Source: Caldicoprobacter oshimai DSM 21659
GTDB lineage: Bacteria > Bacillota > Clostridia > Caldicoprobacterales > Caldicoprobacteraceae
Assembly (NCBI GenBank): GCA_000526435.1
Contig: JAGB01000002.1
Location: 558,001-622,000 of the forward strand
DNA length: 64,000 nucleotides
Direction: 5' to 3'
Made by a program: the position numbers and the translations under genes. Each line of letters opens with the position of its first letter. Position 1 is the first letter of the stretch. Positions 8,403-18,552 of this stretch are shown one piece after another. The notes beneath the pieces were generated by a model. That model saw nothing but the letters and a program-made list of their open reading frames with translations. It was not told where the DNA came from and did no database searches.

Positions 8403-9290
8403 TCATTTGCTCTGTATAAGCTCCATAAACCTTTTAGCAGCGGCGGTGAGCGGCACATTGCGCAGCTTTATTATACCAAAATGCCTGGGGGGGATCTTTT
8501 CCTTCAAGTTAATCTCAAACAGCGTACCTTTTTTTATATATTCCTCTGCAAAATTCCTTACTACGCAAGATATACCTAGACCTCTGCAGGCAAACTCCAC
8601 TATCAAATCGCTGGTGGCAAGCTCAAACTCCGGGACCAGGTTCACCGAGTGTCGGGAAAGAAATTCGTCTATATACCGCCTTGTGCTGGTGTTTCTCTCC
8701 AGCATGATAATGGGGTACTCCGCAAGCTCCTTGATGGACACTTCCCGCCCGGCAAGATGACCAAAGCGCTCATTTGCCACAAAGCAGTCCTGTATCTCCG
8801 TCGCCTTGAAAATCTCCAGCGAATCATCGTCGGGCAGCGGAAGGCTCACCACACCGAAATCAATAGCCCCCTTCTTCAAAAACTCTACCGTCTCTGGCGA
8901 AGGCCTGTTGGTGACCATTATCTTCACCTTGGGGTACTGCTTGTGAAACTCTTCAAGATAAGGAAGCAGGAAATACTTTAGCGTCATATCGCTTGCGCCT
9001 ATGCGTATGCTGCCGATATCCAGATTTATAGCCTCCATGAACTTGCTTTCAGCCAGCATTATCATATTGTATCCCTGTTCGATGTACTTGAACAGCACCT
9101 CGCCTTCGGGCGTCAAGACAATGCCCTTTGGCGCTCGGGTAAAGAGCTGGCCTCCCAGCCTTGATTCCAGCTTTTTGATGGCCTGGCTGACAGCAGGCTG
9201 AGATATAAAGAGCTCCTGGGAGGCCTTGGATATGCTACCCGCTTTTACAACGTGATAAAAAATCCTGTAGAGCTCCAGATTTACATCCAT
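8403..9290 (-). CDS. LysR-family transcriptional regulator
   Basis: A typical 295-residue LysR regulator. The N-terminal winged helix-turn-helix occupies residues 1-60 (LELYRIFYHVVKAGSISKAS, then LFISQPAVSQAIKKLE), with TPEGEVLF after it. The periplasmic-binding-like effector domain covers the remaining 200 residues (IRIGASD near 95). ATG 9290 is chosen over GTG 9293 because AAGGTGG lies seven bases before it. It is 51 bp downstream of glnA on the same strand, so it may be transcribed from the glnA promoter and respond to a nitrogen or amino-acid signal, but neither effector nor targets can be read from sequence. A perfect palindrome just upstream may be its own operator. Confidence 0.9.
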   Translation of the reverse strand: MDVNLELYRIFYHVVKAGSISKASQELFISQPAVSQAIKKLESRLGGQLFTRAPKGIVLTPEGEVLFKYIEQGYNMIMLAESKFMEAINLDIGSIRIGASDMTLKYFLLPYLEEFHKQYPKVKIMVTNRPSPETVEFLKKGAIDFGVVSLPLPDDDSLEIFKATEIQDCFVANERFGHLAGREVSIKELAEYPIIMLERNTSTRRYIDEFLSRHSVNLVPEFELATSDLIVEFACRGLGISCVVRNFAEEYIKKGTLFEINLKEKIPPRHFGIIKLRNVPLTAAAKRFMELIQSK

Positions 9291-9307
9291 CACAAGCCCA
9301 CCTTTAT

Positions 9308-9319
9308 AAGGTATACCTT
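9308..9319. promoter_or_regulatory. palindrome upstream of the LysR gene
   Basis: AAGGTATACCTT is a perfect 12-bp palindrome in the 51-bp gap between glnA and the LysR gene. It could be an autoregulatory LysR site. No independent promoter is clear. Confidence 0.3.
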
Positions 9320-9341
9320 TAAATTAATTTTAATCCATCTC

Positions 9342-10676
9342 TCAATACTTGGTCAAATAATGCTCAATCTCCCATGGAGTGATCTTCGTCCTATAGTCTT
9401 CCCATTCTTTGCGCTTTGCTTCAATGTATTTGGTCAAAATGTGCTCTCCGAGAGTTTCCCTCACCAGTTCACTTTTTTCCATTTCATTGATGGCCTCTTC
9501 CAAGCTGGCCGGCAGCGAATCAATGCCCTCTTTCATCCTTTCTTCACGGCTCATCCTGAATATGTTCTTATCGATAGGTGGCGGTGGTTGAATCTTATTC
9601 TTTATCCCATCAAGCCCGGCAGCCAGGATGACAGCAAAGGCCAGGTAGGGGTTGCAGGACGGATCGGGAGACCTGAGCTCCAGGCGTGTGGCTTCGCCCT
9701 TAGCCGCAGGTATTCTGATGAGCGGGCTTCTGTTTCTGGCAGACCATGCGATGTATACCGGAGCTTCGTAATCAGGCACCAGGCGTTTATAGGAATTTAC
9801 CAGCGGATTGGTTATTGCAGTAATTGCCTTTATATGCTTGATTATACCGCCTATAAACCAGTAAGCCTCCTGGCTTAATTTGAGCGGGTCATTCTCATCG
9901 TAAAAGGCATTTTTACCATCTTTATACAGCGACACGTTGGTGTGCATACCCGAACCGTTTATACCAAATATCGGTTTAGGCATAAAGGTGGCATGCAAGC
10001 CATTCCTCTGAGCCATGGTCTTTACAACCATCTTAAAAGTCATCACATTATCCGCGGTCGTAAGGGCATCCTGATATTTAAAATCAATCTCATGCTGTCC
10101 GGGCGCCACCTCGTGATGTGAGGCCTCTATCTCAAAGCCCATTTCCTCAAGGGCAAGGCATATATTTCTTCTCGCATCCTCGCCCAGGTCCACAGGACCA
10201 AGGTCGAAATAGCCGGCGTTATCATGAGTTTTAATGGTAGGTTTCCCCTCGCTATCGGTCAAAAACAGGAAAAACTCGCACTCGGGTCCCACATTGAATT
10301 TATCATATCCCATGTCGGCGGCCTTTTTCAAAGCCCGCTTCAATACATACCTGGGGTCTCCGCTAAAAGGAGTACCATCGGGATTGAGCACATCGCAGAT
10401 AAGCCTTGCCACCCTGCCGGGCTGTGGACGCCACGGGAATACCGCAAAGCTGTTTGGATCGGGTGCCAGGTACATATCCGATTCTTCAATCCTGACAAAA
10501 CCCTCAATCGATGAGCCGTCAAACATGCACTTGTTGTCCAGCGCTTTCTCAAGCTGTTCAGATGTGATTGCCACATTCTTTAGAGTCCCCAAAATGTCGG
10601 TAAACTGGAGGCGTATGAATTTTACATCCAGTTCCTTGACCAGCCTTAAAATATCCTCTTTGCTGTATCTTGCCAT
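9342..10676 (-). CDS. glnA: glutamine synthetase type I
   Basis: Makes glutamine from glutamate, ammonia and ATP. The 444-residue length and lack of the adenylylation-site insertion mark the GSI-alpha form of Bacillota. Motifs in order: [17 protein letters not shown] (about 52-68), GPECEFFLF (about 127-135), the metal and ammonia region [12 protein letters not shown] (about 186-197), [11 protein letters not shown] (about 240), NRSPLIRIP (about 315), and [16 protein letters not shown] (about 331). ATG 10676 follows AAAAGGGGAG. Expression is predicted to be controlled by ANTAR-type antitermination in its leader. It is followed by a LysR gene. Confidence 0.98.
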   Translation of the reverse strand: MARYSKEDILRLVKELDVKFIRLQFTDILGTLKNVAITSEQLEKALDNKCMFDGSSIEGFVRIEESDMYLAPDPNSFAVFPWRPQPGRVARLICDVLNPDGTPFSGDPRYVLKRALKKAADMGYDKFNVGPECEFFLFLTDSEGKPTIKTHDNAGYFDLGPVDLGEDARRNICLALEEMGFEIEASHHEVAPGQHEIDFKYQDALTTADNVMTFKMVVKTMAQRNGLHATFMPKPIFGINGSGMHTNVSLYKDGKNAFYDENDPLKLSQEAYWFIGGIIKHIKAITAITNPLVNSYKRLVPDYEAPVYIAWSARNRSPLIRIPAAKGEATRLELRSPDPSCNPYLAFAVILAAGLDGIKNKIQPPPPIDKNIFRMSREERMKEGIDSLPASLEEAINEMEKSELVRETLGEHILTKYIEAKRKEWEDYRTKITPWEIEHYLTKY

Positions 10677-10714
10677 ACAAACACTCCCCTTTTAAAGTTA
10701 AATTTTAGCAAAAC

Positions 10715-10795
10715 AAAAAGACGTACTCAACAGACGGTTGTACTCGCCGTTGAGTACGCCTTTATAAACATACTAACGCTGCGCGCCATTGCGCA
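10715..10795 (-). promoter_or_regulatory. ANTAR-type dual-hexaloop antiterminator leader of glnA
   Basis: In the RNA (minus strand), hairpin P1 is TGCGC-AATGGC-GCGCA (10795-10780). After 22 nt, hairpin P2 is GTACTC-AACGGC-GAGTAC (10757-10740). Both have six-base loops with A at position 1 and G at position 4, the signature bound by ANTAR proteins such as NasR and EutV. A competing terminator, CGTACTCAAC (10758-10749) pairing with GTTGAGTACG (10731-10722) and followed by TCTTTTTG, shares the whole 5' arm of P2. P2 and the terminator therefore cannot form together. This is the established switch architecture; the protein is probably the ANTAR regulator at 13368-13943. Confidence 0.85.
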
Positions 10796-10823
10796 ATATA
10801 AAATATACACCCTACATGCTGAT

Positions 10824-10852
10824 AGTATATAATGAAGCATTAAAAATGTCAA
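10824..10852 (-). promoter_or_regulatory. glnA promoter
   Basis: TTGACA (10852-10847), a 17-bp spacer, and TATACT (10829-10824). The TGA stop codon of dapL lies inside the -35 hexamer. Transcription would start near 10817 and run straight into the ANTAR hairpins. Confidence 0.8.
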
Positions 10853-12090
10853 CAAAAATTTTTCATGGCCTTTATGCGCTCTATAGCCTCCCTGGTATCC
10901 TCCCTGCTCCCAAAAGCGGTCAACCTAAAGTAGCCTTCACCGCTGGGACCGAACCCCACTCCAGGCGTTCCCACAACGTGAGCCTCATTCAGCAACTTGT
11001 CAAAAAAGGTCCAGGAATCCATTCCTTCAGGAATTTTGAGCCATATATACGGGGCGTTTATGCCGCCAAACACCTGAAATCCCATCTCCAAAAGCCCTTG
11101 ACGAATTATGGCTGCATTGGCCATATAATAATCTATGAGCTCTCTCACCTGTTTTTGCCCTTCTTCGGTATAAATAGCCGCTGCTCCCCGTTGGACTATA
11201 TAGGACACACCGTTGAATTTCGTGGTCTGCCTCCTGTTCCAAAGCCTATTGAGCGGCACGGCCTCACCTCTTTGCGTGTACCCCATAACCTTTTTGGGAA
11301 CCACGGTATAGGCGCACCTCGTACCGGTAAAACCGGCTGTTTTTGAAAAACTCCTGAATTCTATAGCAACCTCTTTGGCCCCTTCTATCTCATATATGCT
11401 GTGGGGCACATCCTCTTCCCTTATATATGCCTCATACGCAGCGTCATACAGTATTACCGATTTATTCTCCCTCGCATAATCCACCCACTTTTTCAGCTCC
11501 GACTTTGGAAGCGTCATACCCGTGGGATTATTGGGGTAGCAGAGGTATATAATATCAACGCGCTGCTTGGGCAATTCAGGTATAAAGTTATTTTCGGCAT
11601 TGCAAGGCAAATACACTATCCTGTCATATTTGCCTGACTCATCCAGATTGCCGGCTCTCCCAGCCATGACATTGGTATCCACATATACCGGATAGACTGG
11701 ATCAGTAACAGCTACTATATTATCGGTCCCAAATATTTCCTGGATATTACCGGTATCGCACTTTGAACCATCGCTGATAAACACCTCGTCCTCTTCCAAT
11801 TCTATGCCGCGAGACCGGTAATCATATTCGATGATCCTTTTGATCAAAAAATCATAACCCTGTTCTGGGCCATAGCCTTTAAAAGTCTCAACGCGCCCCA
11901 TCTTGTCCACCGCCTGGTGAAGGCTCTCGATTACGGCCCGAGGCAGCGGCCTGGTGACATCCCCAATGCCCAGGCTTATAACCCGGGCATGAGGATTCCG
12001 CTGTTTGAAAGCGGCCACCCTTCGCCCTATTTCTGCAAAGAGATAGCCTCCACGCAGTTTAAGATAGTTTTCATTGATCCTGACAGCCAT
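10849..12090 (-). CDS. dapL: LL-diaminopimelate aminotransferase
   Basis: A fold-type I PLP aminotransferase converting tetrahydrodipicolinate directly to LL-diaminopimelate, the short lysine/peptidoglycan route found in many clostridia. The 413-residue length, the start [29 protein letters not shown] (about 39-50), [24 protein letters not shown], and the PLP-lysine motif [15 protein letters not shown] (Lys near 270) are typical of DapL. AGGAGAGGTG precedes ATG 12090. It follows dapF by 133 bp on the same strand, so two lysine-pathway steps are grouped. Its stop codon overlaps the glnA promoter. Confidence 0.97.
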   Translation of the reverse strand: MAVRINENYLKLRGGYLFAEIGRRVAAFKQRNPHARVISLGIGDVTRPLPRAVIESLHQAVDKMGRVETFKGYGPEQGYDFLIKRIIEYDYRSRGIELEEDEVFISDGSKCDTGNIQEIFGTDNIVAVTDPVYPVYVDTNVMAGRAGNLDESGKYDRIVYLPCNAENNFIPELPKQRVDIIYLCYPNNPTGMTLPKSELKKWVDYARENKSVILYDAAYEAYIREEDVPHSIYEIEGAKEVAIEFRSFSKTAGFTGTRCAYTVVPKKVMGYTQRGEAVPLNRLWNRRQTTKFNGVSYIVQRGAAAIYTEEGQKQVRELIDYYMANAAIIRQGLLEMGFQVFGGINAPYIWLKIPEGMDSWTFFDKLLNEAHVVGTPGVGFGPSGEGYFRLTAFGSREDTREAIERIKAMKNFC

Positions 12091-12223
12091 TTACACACCT
12101 CTCCTATCTTGTATTGATCATTACCGGGTTAACTTTACTTTTATGCCCAAAAGACTGCCAATGTCCATCAAGGCTATTCTGGAAAGCAAAATGGTTGACA
12201 TTCATCAGTTTTATAATAGCTAT

Positions 12224-13096
12224 TTAAATAGCAGTTTTAGAAAACAGCTCAACATCTATTTCCCCGTCAAATACCTTAACAGCCGGTCCGGTCATATACA
12301 CATGGCCATCGTCCTCGCTCCATTCCACCATTAAATCTCCACCCAATAGCTTAACCGTAGCGCTTCTCTGGCTTATCCCATTCAACACAGATGCCACCAG
12401 CACCGCGCAAGCACCGGTACCACAGGCCATGGTTTCGCCCGCACCGCGCTCCCACACCCTCATTTTAAGGGTTTGTCTGTCGATGACCTGTACGAACTCG
12501 ACGTTTATCCTGTTGGGAAACAAGGGGTGGTTTTCGATCTTTGGCCCCACCTTTTCCAGCTGAAGGCCGGCAAGGTCAGGGACATAGATCACCGCGTGTG
12601 GATTGCCCATGGAAACGCAGGTTATCTCAAAGATTTGTTCATCCACTTCAACCGGTTGAGAAATAAAAGCTGTTTGATCGCTTTTTACCGGTATCCTTTC
12701 AGGTTCAAGTATAGGGCAGCCCATATCGACCTTTACCAGCTCGACTGTGCCGTCTTTCACCTTCATATCAAGCAGTTTAACGCCAGCCAGAGTCTCTATG
12801 CTTACAGCAGCCTTTCGCGTCAATCCGCTGTCATACACATATTTGCCAACACACCTTATGGCATTGCCACACATTTCGGCTTCAGAACCATCGGAATTGA
12901 ACATTCTCATCCTGAAATCGGCAACTTCCGAGGGCAGGATGAGTACCAGCCCATCCGCTCCCACTCCGAAGTGCCTATCGCTTATAAAGCGAGCTATTTC
13001 GGGCAGGTCATCCATCAGAGCCTCACAATCCTGCCTTACACAGTCTATATAAACATAGTCGTTACCCAGACCATGCATTTTAGTAAACTTGATCAT
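12224..13096 (-). CDS. dapF: diaminopimelate epimerase
   Basis: Epimerises LL- to meso-diaminopimelate with a cysteine pair as acid/base. The N-terminal [12 protein letters not shown], the first catalytic Cys in [16 protein letters not shown] (about 70-85), and the second in [14 protein letters not shown] (about 225-235) are all present. The frame opens upstream at 13204, but ATG 13096 is chosen because AAAAGGGGTG precedes it and the conserved N-terminus begins there (290 residues, normal). Divergent from the ANTAR regulator gene. Confidence 0.97.
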   Translation of the reverse strand: MIKFTKMHGLGNDYVYIDCVRQDCEALMDDLPEIARFISDRHFGVGADGLVLILPSEVADFRMRMFNSDGSEAEMCGNAIRCVGKYVYDSGLTRKAAVSIETLAGVKLLDMKVKDGTVELVKVDMGCPILEPERIPVKSDQTAFISQPVEVDEQIFEITCVSMGNPHAVIYVPDLAGLQLEKVGPKIENHPLFPNRINVEFVQVIDRQTLKMRVWERGAGETMACGTGACAVLVASVLNGISQRSATVKLLGGDLMVEWSEDDGHVYMTGPAVKVFDGEIDVELFSKTAI

Positions 13097-13302
13097 TTCT
13101 ACACCCCTTTTCAGGCCTGATTTGCATATAGAAGTCCTATCTAATGCTTTACGCCTGTTAAGGTATAACAATGCAGCACCGTATTTGCAATATTTATACC
13201 ACAATCTTGCGCTTTGTGTGTAATTAGTATTTATTAAAATCGAAATAAATATTTTTAATACCTATATGCTTGAATTTATATTGCAAAACGCCCGTCTATT
13301 CA

Positions 13303-13331
13303 TTGCAAAATTAACGTGGCAACTGTATAAT
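13303..13331 (+). promoter_or_regulatory. promoter of the ANTAR regulator gene
   Basis: TTGCAA (13303-13308), a 17-bp spacer, and TATAAT (13326-13331), 37 bp upstream of ATG 13368. Confidence 0.65.
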
Positions 13332-13367
13332 AAACAAGGAAATAGATCTCGCGAGGGGAAGAACAGC

Positions 13368-13943
13368 ATGAACGGAATTAGAATATGCCTTGCTCTAAAC
13401 CAAATAGAAGAGATGAAGAAAATCAAAGTATTCTTAACCCAGCAAGGCTTCACCGTTATAGATGAATCAACCGATGGAGCATCAGCCTTGCGGCGTATAA
13501 AAACCCTGCAGCCTGACCTCATTATTGCGGATGCCGACCTGCCTGGCATCAATGGAATACAGCTTGCAGAGATTGCAGAACAGGAGAACATCGCCCCTGT
13601 CATCGTAATAACCAATTCGGATACAGGGGACCTGTGGAACAATTCAAACAGTGGCATTATATTCCTCCAGCGCCCCCTGACCAAATCGGGGCTTATGCAG
13701 ACTATTCAGCTTTCGCTATTGAGCTACCGCAAAATAATGAGCCTCAAAGAAGAAATAAAAAAGCTTAAGGCCCAGCTGGAAGAGCGAAAGCTGATCGAAA
13801 AAGCCAAAGGCATCAACATGGAAAAATACGGGCTCGCGGAAAGCCAGGCTTACAGGCTGATGCAAAAGCGGAGCATGGACACCGGTACACCCCTGCGCGA
13901 GCTGGCAAAAGCCATTATATTGTCCCACCAGCTGGAGGATTAA
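13368..13943 (+). CDS. ANTAR-domain response regulator (RNA antiterminator)
   Basis: A 191-residue protein with a receiver domain (residues 1-115: DADLPG around the phosphoacceptor Asp, ITNS, and the Lys in LTKSG), a coiled coil (about 125-145, LKEEIKKLKAQLEERKLIEKA) and a C-terminal three-helix ANTAR domain (YGLAESQAYRLMQKRSMDTG, then LRELAKAII). ANTAR proteins bind tandem hexaloop hairpins in nascent RNA and prevent termination. Upstream open codons reach 13266, but ATG 13368 has GAGGGGAAG before it. The receiver is somewhat degenerate, so activation by phosphorylation is uncertain. The glnA leader 2.5 kb away holds a matching target, so glutamine synthesis is the likely regulated function. 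Confidence 0.92.
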   Translation: MNGIRICLALNQIEEMKKIKVFLTQQGFTVIDESTDGASALRRIKTLQPDLIIADADLPGINGIQLAEIAEQENIAPVIVITNSDTGDLWNNSNSGIIFLQRPLTKSGLMQTIQLSLLSYRKIMSLKEEIKKLKAQLEERKLIEKAKGINMEKYGLAESQAYRLMQKRSMDTGTPLRELAKAIILSHQLED

Positions 13944-13956
13944 ACAGAGTTAACCT

Positions 13957-14742
13957 CTATTTACCGGCCGTAGTAATATTCATGTCCGGAATGCAAGGCG
14001 CCTTCATCTTATGGCTGCTGGCTGCCTTTCGCCTTCTCACCTCTTCAACAATTCTCACATCTCCCGTCCCAGTCAGGATGACCTCATCCAATTGCCTGTA
14101 GGTAAATCCCAGTTCACCCTCATCGGTCTGCCCCGACCATAAGCCTGCACTGGGAGGCTTATTTATTATACTATCAGGAATACCCAGGTATTTGGCCAGT
14201 TCCCAGACCTGCGTCTTCACAAGGCCTCCAAGCGGCAGAATATCCACGCCACCATCGCCGTACTTGGTAAAATAACCTACCTCCAGTTCACTCCTGTTGC
14301 CCGTCCCCACAACGACGTAATTGTACAGGTTGGCAAAATAATACAGCACTATCATTCTCAGCCTGGGCTTTATATTGCTCGAGGCCAGCCTCTCTGAATC
14401 GGGCGTAAGTATGACCTTCCGTTCCAGCTCCCTCATCTCCTCTGCCTGCCGTGCATCCTCCAAGATGCCCGCCAGGCAATCATAGACACCATTGAGGTTG
14501 ACCTCCCTGTAATTGATGTTTAAGCTTTTGGCAACAAGCCTGGCATCATCGGTATCCTGCGGCGAGCTGTAGCAGGGCATATGAAGTCCTAACACATTCC
14601 CGGGGCACGCCTTTGCGCACAATGCAGCCACTACTGCCGAATCCACCCCTCCGCTTATCCCCACCGCGCAGCCTCTGGCATGCGCCTCATCCACTTTGGA
14701 CCGTATCCACTCAACAAGATATTGAGATATCTCTTTATACAT
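13957..14742 (-). CDS. nadE: NAD synthetase (ammonia-type)
   Basis: Converts nicotinic acid adenine dinucleotide to NAD+ using ATP and ammonia. The N-type PP-loop GISGGVDSAVVAAL (about residues 29-42) and GTGNRSELEVGYFTKYGDGG (about 144-163) are diagnostic. At 261 residues it lacks a glutaminase domain, so it uses free ammonia or an external donor. ATG 14742 follows GGGAGGGAAGGTG; the frame opens 14 codons earlier. It is convergent with the ANTAR gene, with only 13 bp between stops. Placing nadE beside glutamine metabolism is sensible but not functionally required. Confidence 0.95.
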   Translation of the reverse strand: MYKEISQYLVEWIRSKVDEAHARGCAVGISGGVDSAVVAALCAKACPGNVLGLHMPCYSSPQDTDDARLVAKSLNINYREVNLNGVYDCLAGILEDARQAEEMRELERKVILTPDSERLASSNIKPRLRMIVLYYFANLYNYVVVGTGNRSELEVGYFTKYGDGGVDILPLGGLVKTQVWELAKYLGIPDSIINKPPSAGLWSGQTDEGELGFTYRQLDEVILTGTGDVRIVEEVRRRKAASSHKMKAPCIPDMNITTAGK

Positions 14743-14971
14743 GGTTTCACCTTCCCTCCCAAGCAATGTATAATTTCCGATCACATATTAATAAACTAAC
14801 ATTGCGTCACCCTCGTGAAGTGCAAAACGGTAAATTGAGCACTATTCGCATATCATCAACAGCTGTTGTTACTATCAGTATTCTTCACATCATCAGGACC
14901 GTGTATGCCATCCGCATTCATCATTTAACAAAGCTACATATCGGGACACACATTCACTTAACAAAAGGACA

Positions 14972-17142
14972 TCAAATATCATGCAGGCATATGACATCAG
15001 TACAACCCTTCTGCTTTGTTCTTAATTTGAAGGAATTTATAAAAGCCCATGCTGTATCGAGGGAGGTTATACACGGTACCGAGTTTTCCACCGCCATCCG
15101 CCTTATCCTGAAGCCATCCCTCTGGGGGACCCTCCCACGAGTGGGTGTATTGATTATCAAATTCAGCATCCCCTTCTTTATGGCATCGCCGATGTTAAAA
15201 GCGGGCTGGTTCAGCTTGCTCAAAACCTCAGCTCTTATGCCCTTTGCCCTCAAAGCCTTTGCCGTGCCTTCAGTGGCAAATATTCTAAAGCCCAGGTTTT
15301 CAAACTCCCTTGCAAGGTCTGCCGCCTCATATCGGTGCTTACCGTCTCCGGATTGTTGTTTATTATCACCGCCTCATACCCCAGCTTCTCGAGAGCCCAT
15401 ATGCAGTGCACAGAACAGTAATCAAACTCAATGCCCTGGCCAATCCTGATAGGCCCCGACCCTATTATCACCACTTTCCTCTTTTTCCCCGGGTTGACCT
15501 CGTCCTCACAGCCATAGGAGGAATAATAATACGGGCTTACCGCTTCAAACTCTGCCGCACAGGTATCCACCACCTTAAACACTGGCGTTATCCCGTATTG
15601 CTCCCTCTTTTCCCTTATATCTTCCTGGCGTGCCTTTACAAACCTTGCAATTGCCCGATCGGAAAAGCCCATGTGCTTACATCGCTCCAAGGTTTGCTTA
15701 TCCAGCTGCTCTAGAGACATCCCTTTAAGCTCCTCTTCCATTTTGACTACGTTCAGCAGCTTATATAAAAAGAAGGGATCTATACCCGTCTTACGGTGAA
15801 TATCCCTTACATCCATTCCCCTGCGCATCGCTTCGGCAATCACGAACAGGCGCTCATGCGTCTTTTGCTCAACCATAGCAGCTATTTCTTCATCGCAAAA
15901 GTTTGACAGGCGAGGCAATTCCAGAGAATCAAACCCCAGCTCTAGGGAATACACCGCCTTCATCAAGGCCATTTCAAAATTGGAACCTATTGCCATGACC
16001 TCTCCGGTGGCTTTCATCTTTGTTCCCAAAGTGGTATCGGCATTTACAAACTTGTCAAACGGCCACCTAGGTATCTTTACAACCACATAGTCCAAGGCGG
16101 GTTCAAAGCATGCAAAGGTTTTCCCTGTGACGCTGTTTTTTATCTCATCTAGAGTATATCCCAGGGCAATCTTTGTCGCCACCTTAGCAATGGGATAGCC
16201 TGTGGCTTTGGATGCCAGCGCGCTAGAGCGGCTTACCCTTGGATTGACCTCTATTACGTAGTATTTCATGCTATGGGGGTCCAGGGCAAATTGCACATTG
16301 CAACCGCCCTCGATTTTTAACGCATCTATTATCCTTATCGCAGCCGTTCTGAGCATCTGATATTCCTTGTCTCGGAGGGTAAGCGAAGGCGCTACCACTA
16401 TGCTGTCTCCAGTATGAATCCCTACCGGGTCGATGTTCTCCATATTACAAACCGTTATGCAGTTACCCTTGCCATCGCGTATGACCTCATATTCTATTTC
16501 CTTCCAGCCCGCCACCGATTTTTCTATTAAAACCTGATTTACCCGGCTGAGCCTTATCCCGTCGGCGGCAATCCTTGCAAGCTCCTCTTCATTATTGGCG
16601 ATACCCCCACCGGTACCTCCAAGGGTATAAGCCGGGCGAACGACAACCGGATATCCTATGCGGCGCGCAAATTCCAGCGCCGTTTCGACATCGTTTGCCA
16701 CCGCGCTTTCTATCACCGGCTCCCCTATCTCCTCCATAGTCTTCTTGAAAGCTTCCCTGTCTTCGGCTTTTTTAATCGATTCGGCAGTGGTCCCAAGCAA
16801 TTTGACATTGTACTCATCTAAAAATCCGCTTTCTGCCAGCTCCATAGCCAGATTCAAACCCGTCTGCCCTCCAAGGGTAGGCAGGATGCTATCTGGCCTT
16901 TCTTTTTTGATGACCTCCTTTATGACATCGGCTTTTAAAGGTTCTATATAAACCCTGTCGGCCATGTATTTATCGGTCATTATTGTAGCGGGATTGCTGT
17001 TGACCAAAATCACCCGGACGCCTTCCTCTTTCAATGCCCGGCATGCCTGGGTTCCCGCATAGTCAAACTCGGCCGCCTGACCAATTATTATCGGTCCCGA
17101 GCCTATTACCAGTACTGTATTTACATCCCTTCTCTTGGGCAT
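14972..17142 (-). pseudogene. carB: carbamoyl-phosphate synthase large subunit, internally deleted
   Basis: The 5' part (17142 to about 15333) encodes the first 600 residues of CarB: the carboxyphosphate ATP-grasp half ([31 protein letters not shown]), the oligomerisation region, and the opening of the second half ([29 protein letters not shown]). There the frame breaks. Immediately downstream, in another frame, comes [20 protein letters not shown] and the complete C-terminal MGS-like domain (NTPTRGRVPQRDGF), ending at 14972. About 350 residues are missing, nearly the entire carbamate-phosphorylating ATP-grasp domain, so no carbamoyl phosphate could be made. The junction is near 15329-15335. 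ATG 17142 has GGGAG at six bases. Either a real deletion or an assembly error. Confidence 0.85.
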
Positions 17143-17167
17143 CCGCATCTCCCTTTCAAGCCAACTG

Positions 17168-18223
17168 TCAGTTGTCTATCAGACTTAGGAACTCATCAAA
17201 GATAAATTCCGTGTCGCTGGGGCCAGGACAGGCTTCGGGATGGAACTGCACGCCAAACACAGGCCTGTCTTTATACTTTAGCCCCTCGACGGTTCCATCG
17301 TTCAGATTCCTATGGGTGATCTCTATCTTTCGCACATCCACAGTCTCCTCCTTGACCGCATATCCGTGATTCTGCGACGTAATGTAAGTGCGGCCACGGG
17401 TCAAATCCACGACGGGATGGTTGCACCCCCTGTGCCCATACTTCAACTTATGGGTATCTGCTCCTGCTGCCAGCGCCAGGAGTTGATGTCCCAAACAGAT
17501 TCCAAATACAGGTTTCTTCTCCACAAGGTTTTTTATGGTCTCAATAGCTTGAATATTATCTTTTGGGTCTCCCGGCCCGTTGGTCAACAGAATAGCATCG
17601 GGGTCAGCGCTCAAGACCTCATACGCTTTGCTCTTTGCCGGGAATACCGTTATGCGGCATCCCCTGTGCCTTAAGGATTCTATGATATTTCTTTTTACTC
17701 CGAAATCGACCACCGCTATATGATGGCCTTCACCTGGAATGGCATATACCTGATTTGTGGTTACATTGTCAACAGGATTGCGGAGAGCGTATTCCTTGAG
17801 CTGAATGATGTCCTCACGAGTAGGTGTATGTGGTGTGATAAGTCCGATCATAGTACCCTTTTTTCTTATCTTCCTGGTCAAGGCCCTTGTATCTATTCCC
17901 TCAATGGCAGTTATATCATATTTGCGCAAATACTCTTCCAGAGTTTCACGGCTCATCCAGTTGTTTGGCGTCGCGCACGCTTCCCGGACCACCAACCCCT
18001 TTACCTTTGGGCTGTCAGATTCAACGTCGAGTTGGTTGATGCCGTAGTTGCCTATCATAGGGAATGTCATCACCACAATCTGACCATAATATGAGGGATC
18101 GGTCAAAATCTCCTGATACCCCGTCATCCCCGTATTGAACACCACTTCACCGACAACCCTCTGCTGCGAGCCAAATATGACCCCCTGGAATACCGTGCCG
18201 TCCTCCAGTATCAAAAATCCCAT
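17168..18223 (-). CDS. carA: carbamoyl-phosphate synthase small subunit
   Basis: The glutaminase subunit, which hydrolyses glutamine and passes ammonia to CarB for arginine and pyrimidine synthesis. It is full length (351 residues), with the N-terminal small-subunit domain ([17 protein letters not shown], about 29-45; IDTRALTR) and a class I amidotransferase domain with the nucleophile Cys in [15 protein letters not shown] (about 240), [12 protein letters not shown], and His/Glu in [13 protein letters not shown]. It lies 25 bp upstream of the broken carB, so they form one operon. The intact partner makes the carB lesion striking. Confidence 0.96.
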   Translation of the reverse strand: MGFLILEDGTVFQGVIFGSQQRVVGEVVFNTGMTGYQEILTDPSYYGQIVVMTFPMIGNYGINQLDVESDSPKVKGLVVREACATPNNWMSRETLEEYLRKYDITAIEGIDTRALTRKIRKKGTMIGLITPHTPTREDIIQLKEYALRNPVDNVTTNQVYAIPGEGHHIAVVDFGVKRNIIESLRHRGCRITVFPAKSKAYEVLSADPDAILLTNGPGDPKDNIQAIETIKNLVEKKPVFGICLGHQLLALAAGADTHKLKYGHRGCNHPVVDLTRGRTYITSQNHGYAVKEETVDVRKIEITHRNLNDGTVEGLKYKDRPVFGVQFHPEACPGPSDTEFIFDEFLSLIDN

Positions 18224-18424
18224 AACGATCTCTCTGCCTCCATAAATCTATTATGAATAACTACTTGAATAAACTTGCAAAACAGGGCGCTCTGTTTTGC
18301 TTTTCCCAATAATTATATCCATAAAACATGCAAGAGTAAAATTGAGAATCGTAATATTCGGGATAACTATAGATTATAGGCTGGAAGCAACAGATTTTGA
18401 ACAAGCAGCACCCAGCGCCAAAAT
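18224..18424 (-). promoter_or_regulatory. carA leader with hairpin
   Basis: TATAAT (18378-18373) with a weak -35 (TTCAAA, 17-bp spacer) can start the carAB transcript. The leader contains a perfect 9-bp hairpin, GCAAAACAG-AGCGCC-CTGTTTTGC in the RNA (18300-18277). Its loop is six bases with A1 and G4, formally like an ANTAR loop, but I find neither a second hairpin nor a T-tract. No PyrR-type anti-antiterminator was recognised. Confidence 0.35.
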
Positions 18425-18467
18425 ATAAAAACCATGGCAAGGGGTATTACACCCTCTTACCATGGTT
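18425..18467 (-). terminator. terminator of the receiver-PAS-GGDEF gene
   Basis: AACCATGG (18430-18437) pairs with CCATGGTT (18460-18467), extended inward by AAGGGG/CCCTCTT. On the minus strand it is followed by TTTTATATTTT. Confidence 0.8.
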
Positions 18468-18552
18468 CCATCCGCCTTATCATGACCAGTATATCCCACC
18501 ATATAGTATAAAGACAATGGCTTCGCAAAATCTACCGACATTAGGGAACTCA

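Noticed and set aside
9252-9878. Long plus-strand frames opposite lysR and glnA
   Set aside because: Antisense shadows of strongly conserved genes.
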